In this document: one piece after another, positions 12,766 to 14,233 of the stretch
Layout: every line of letters begins with the position of its first letter
Numbering within the stretch: position 1 is the stretch's first letter
Origin: Candidatus Omnitrophota bacterium
Lineage (GTDB): Bacteria > Omnitrophota > Gorgyraeia > Gygaellales > Profunditerraquicolaceae
NCBI GenBank assembly: GCA_016867095.1
Contig: VGKK01000019.1
Coordinates: forward strand, 1-14,233
Length of the DNA: 14,233 nucleotides
Direction of reading: 5' to 3'
Position numbers and translations under genes: made by a program
The notes under the pieces: generated by a model
What the model saw: the letters and a program-made list of their open reading frames with translations, nothing else
Database searches by the model: none
What the model was told of the DNA's origin: nothing

Positions 12766-14004
12766 TTAAAACAAACTCAATTGCTTTTCGCCTTCCGGGG
12801 ATTTCTCTTTCCCGCCAAAAACCGAGATTACTCCGTACTCTCCGTCAAAACCGGCCTTTTTCTCTACCTTGCCCTGGCGCATCCGCATTACGCCTTCTGC
12901 CAATTTCGGCGCCAGGCCCTTGCGTAATTCTTCCTCTTTAGCCTTCACCAGAATCTCAAACTCTGTGCCGAATTTAGCTATTGCTTGCCGGTAATCCCTT
13001 TCCACAGCTACTGAAGCCTTACCTACGCCCTTAGTCTCAGCAATAATTTCATCCAAAGGAATCAGGCTTTTGTATGGTATGGCTACAGAAGGCCGGTAAC
13101 CTTCTGGCCGGTCGGCTAATTGCTCCACCCGGTTCATCACGCCTACAGTAACCGGCTTGCCGCATTTAGAGCAGCGGCCATTATGCTGCTTGGTCTCTTG
13201 CGGAGACCAGCTTATCCCGCAATTCCTGTGGCCGTCAAAGTGATATTTACCCTCTTCAGGGAAAAACTCAATGGTATAAAGGAACTTTTTATTATCTTTT
13301 TTCCTTAAGGTATCCCTGATTGCCTGATAATCCAGCTCGCAATTAAAGACATTGGCCTCGCGGCCGATTTTCTGCGGAGAATGGCTGTCGGAATTACTCA
13401 CCAGGGTGTATTTATCCAGCGCGGAGAGCCGCCAATTCATCGCCGGATCCGACGATAAACCGGTTTCCAGCGCGAAAATCTTGGGGGCCTGGTCTTCAAA
13501 GCAATCCTCAATGCGGTTGAAGCCGGACATTGAACCAAAAAGGCTGAACCACGGCGTCCAGATATGGCTGGGTACAATCATACAGTTTTCATCTATATCA
13601 AAAATAATCCGGGCTAAATCCTCGGCATCCATTCCTAAAATCGGCCGTCCGTCGCTGGCTAAATTGCCGTAACGCGCCAGGGTCTCGTTTATCTTATCGG
13701 TGGTTTTAAAAGAGGGGCTAAGGACCATATTGTGGATGCGATAGCCCCTGCCTTTTTTAGAATAAATACTGCTGATTTCGCTGGTGAGGATAAAATAAAC
13801 GTCTTTATGCTTAAACAGGCCGTTACCCAGGTCTTCTAAATTGTATTTTAATTCCTCCAGCCACAAATGGTGGGTAAGGTCCCCTGTGCCCATCAGGGTA
13901 ATGCCTTTTAACTTCGCCCACTCGGCGATATGGGCGACATCCATATCGCGCGAAGTAGCCCGCGAGTATTTAGAGTGAATATGGAAATCAGCGAGAAATT
14001 CCAT
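12766..14004 (-). CDS. Endonuclease Q-like PHP-domain DNA repair nuclease with C-terminal clamp-binding motif
   Basis: A 412-residue protein matching the EndoQ family, whose archaeal and Bacillus members nick DNA 5' to deaminated bases and abasic sites. PHP metal-site motifs are visible: HIH at 8-10, GTGDLTHH at 39-46, TSEISSIY at 74-81, RIHN at 89-92, PSHIWTPW at 145-152 and SDSHSP at 205-210. A zinc-binding insertion has Cys262, Cys278 and Cys281 followed by GKPVTVGVMNRVEQLADRPEG (280-301). The protein ends QLSLF (408-412), the consensus bacterial beta-clamp-binding pentapeptide. I chose ATG at 14004 because it begins MEFLADFHIHS as in the family; the frame extends to a TTG at 14031 but the site GGGAGG lies between the two. 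It overlaps the pyrC end by 17 bp. Older annotations may call such proteins helicase-related; no helicase motif is present. Confidence 0.88.
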   Translation of the reverse strand: MEFLADFHIHSKYSRATSRDMDVAHIAEWAKLKGITLMGTGDLTHHLWLEELKYNLEDLGNGLFKHKDVYFILTSEISSIYSKKGRGYRIHNMVLSPSFKTTDKINETLARYGNLASDGRPILGMDAEDLARIIFDIDENCMIVPSHIWTPWFSLFGSMSGFNRIEDCFEDQAPKIFALETGLSSDPAMNWRLSALDKYTLVSNSDSHSPQKIGREANVFNCELDYQAIRDTLRKKDNKKFLYTIEFFPEEGKYHFDGHRNCGISWSPQETKQHNGRCSKCGKPVTVGVMNRVEQLADRPEGYRPSVAIPYKSLIPLDEIIAETKGVGKASVAVERDYRQAIAKFGTEFEILVKAKEEELRKGLAPKLAEGVMRMRQGKVEKKAGFDGEYGVISVFGGKEKSPEGEKQLSLF

Positions 14005-14233
14005 CGCAGAACTGTCCTCCCTGGTAAACAATTTTTCCGCCGCGAATCGTACATTCCACTACGGCTTGAAGCTTTTTGCCTAAGAAGGCTGAATTTTTGG
14101 ATTTAGAGACAAAACCCTGTTTTTCTACCAGCCATTCCTTATCCGGCGCCACCACAATAATATCAGCGTCGCATCCCGCGCCGAGCGTGCCTTTGTTTAT
14201 TCCCAAAATCCGCGCCGGATGCAGCGCCATTTT
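13988..14233 (-). CDS. pyrC: Dihydroorotase, C-terminal end (partial)
   Basis: The last 81 codons of an amidohydrolase are present and the frame is open to the window edge. The segment NKGTLGAGCDADIIVVAPDKEWLVEKQGF followed by SKSKNSAFLGKKLQ, and the end CTIRGGKIVYQGG, is the characteristic C-terminus of class I dihydroorotase (outer beta-domain plus the DKEW..SKSKN segment). The enzyme cyclises carbamoyl aspartate to dihydroorotate, step three of the pathway. The metal-binding HxH and carbamylated lysine would be outside the window and cannot be checked. The stop at 13988-13990 lies within the start of the endoQ-like gene, so the two are translated as one unit. The gene fits the other pyr genes downstream. 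Confidence 0.88.
   Translation of the reverse strand, partial: KMALHPARILGINKGTLGAGCDADIIVVAPDKEWLVEKQGFVSKSKNSAFLGKKLQAVVECTIRGGKIVYQGGQFCDGISR
14016..14021 (-). promoter_or_regulatory. Shine-Dalgarno deciding the EndoQ-like start
   Basis: GGGAGG on the coding strand lies 11 bases upstream of the ATG at 14004-14002 and downstream of the alternative TTG at 14031. The spacing is slightly long, but it favours the ATG and the shorter protein. Confidence 0.55.

Overview
The window is a dense, single-direction gene block: every protein gene and the tRNA lie on the minus strand, so transcription runs from position 14233 towards 1. It carries most of a de novo pyrimidine pathway: pyrC (partial, right edge), carA, carB, pyrK, pyrD type 1B and pyrF. 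Interspersed are DNA-repair genes (an endonuclease Q-like PHP nuclease and mutM), membrane or envelope genes (a methyltransferase, a half-size TauE/SafE protein and a secreted zinc peptidase), two small conserved genes (yjbQ and a LOG/TIGR00725 protein), a tRNA-Arg(CCG) and the start of a V/A-type ATPase operon (subunit E plus the first codons of the next gene). pyrB and pyrE are not present.

The organism is a bacterium: it has a bacterial pyrK/pyrD1B pair, a bacterial tRNA without encoded CCA, and a beta-clamp-type C-terminal motif. A V-type ATPase and many short tandem repeats placed in frame inside genes resemble uncultured lineages such as Omnitrophota or other PVC relatives. That assignment is inference from memory and not proven here.

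Layout, in transcription order: pyrC end - endoQ-like (14233-12766); decayed 5' half of a tRNA, then hairpins, tRNA-Arg and a LOG gene (12764-12080); a palindromic gap; carA - structured repeat - carB - yjbQ (11914-7013); an AT-rich heptamer gap; mutM (6891-6091); a 300-bp gap filled with palindromes; then a tight cluster of methyltransferase, pyrK, TauE-like, peptidase, pyrD, pyrF and atpE (5789-42), with overlaps or gaps of 1 to 23 bp.

Three things stand out. First, CarA has lost all three residues of the glutaminase triad (Cys to Ser, His to Ile, Glu to Ala) and several glutamine-binding residues, while CarB looks intact. This suggests an ammonia-dependent carbamoyl phosphate synthetase. 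Second, the gaps around mutM and between carA and carB hold at least four copies of a hairpin repeat whose loops (AGAAA and TCCGAT) and a single-base bulge are conserved while the stems covary. One copy is nested inside another. Third, pyrK holds four different 7- or 8-bp tandem repeat arrays, all read through in frame, and pyrD holds one next to its active-site cysteine.
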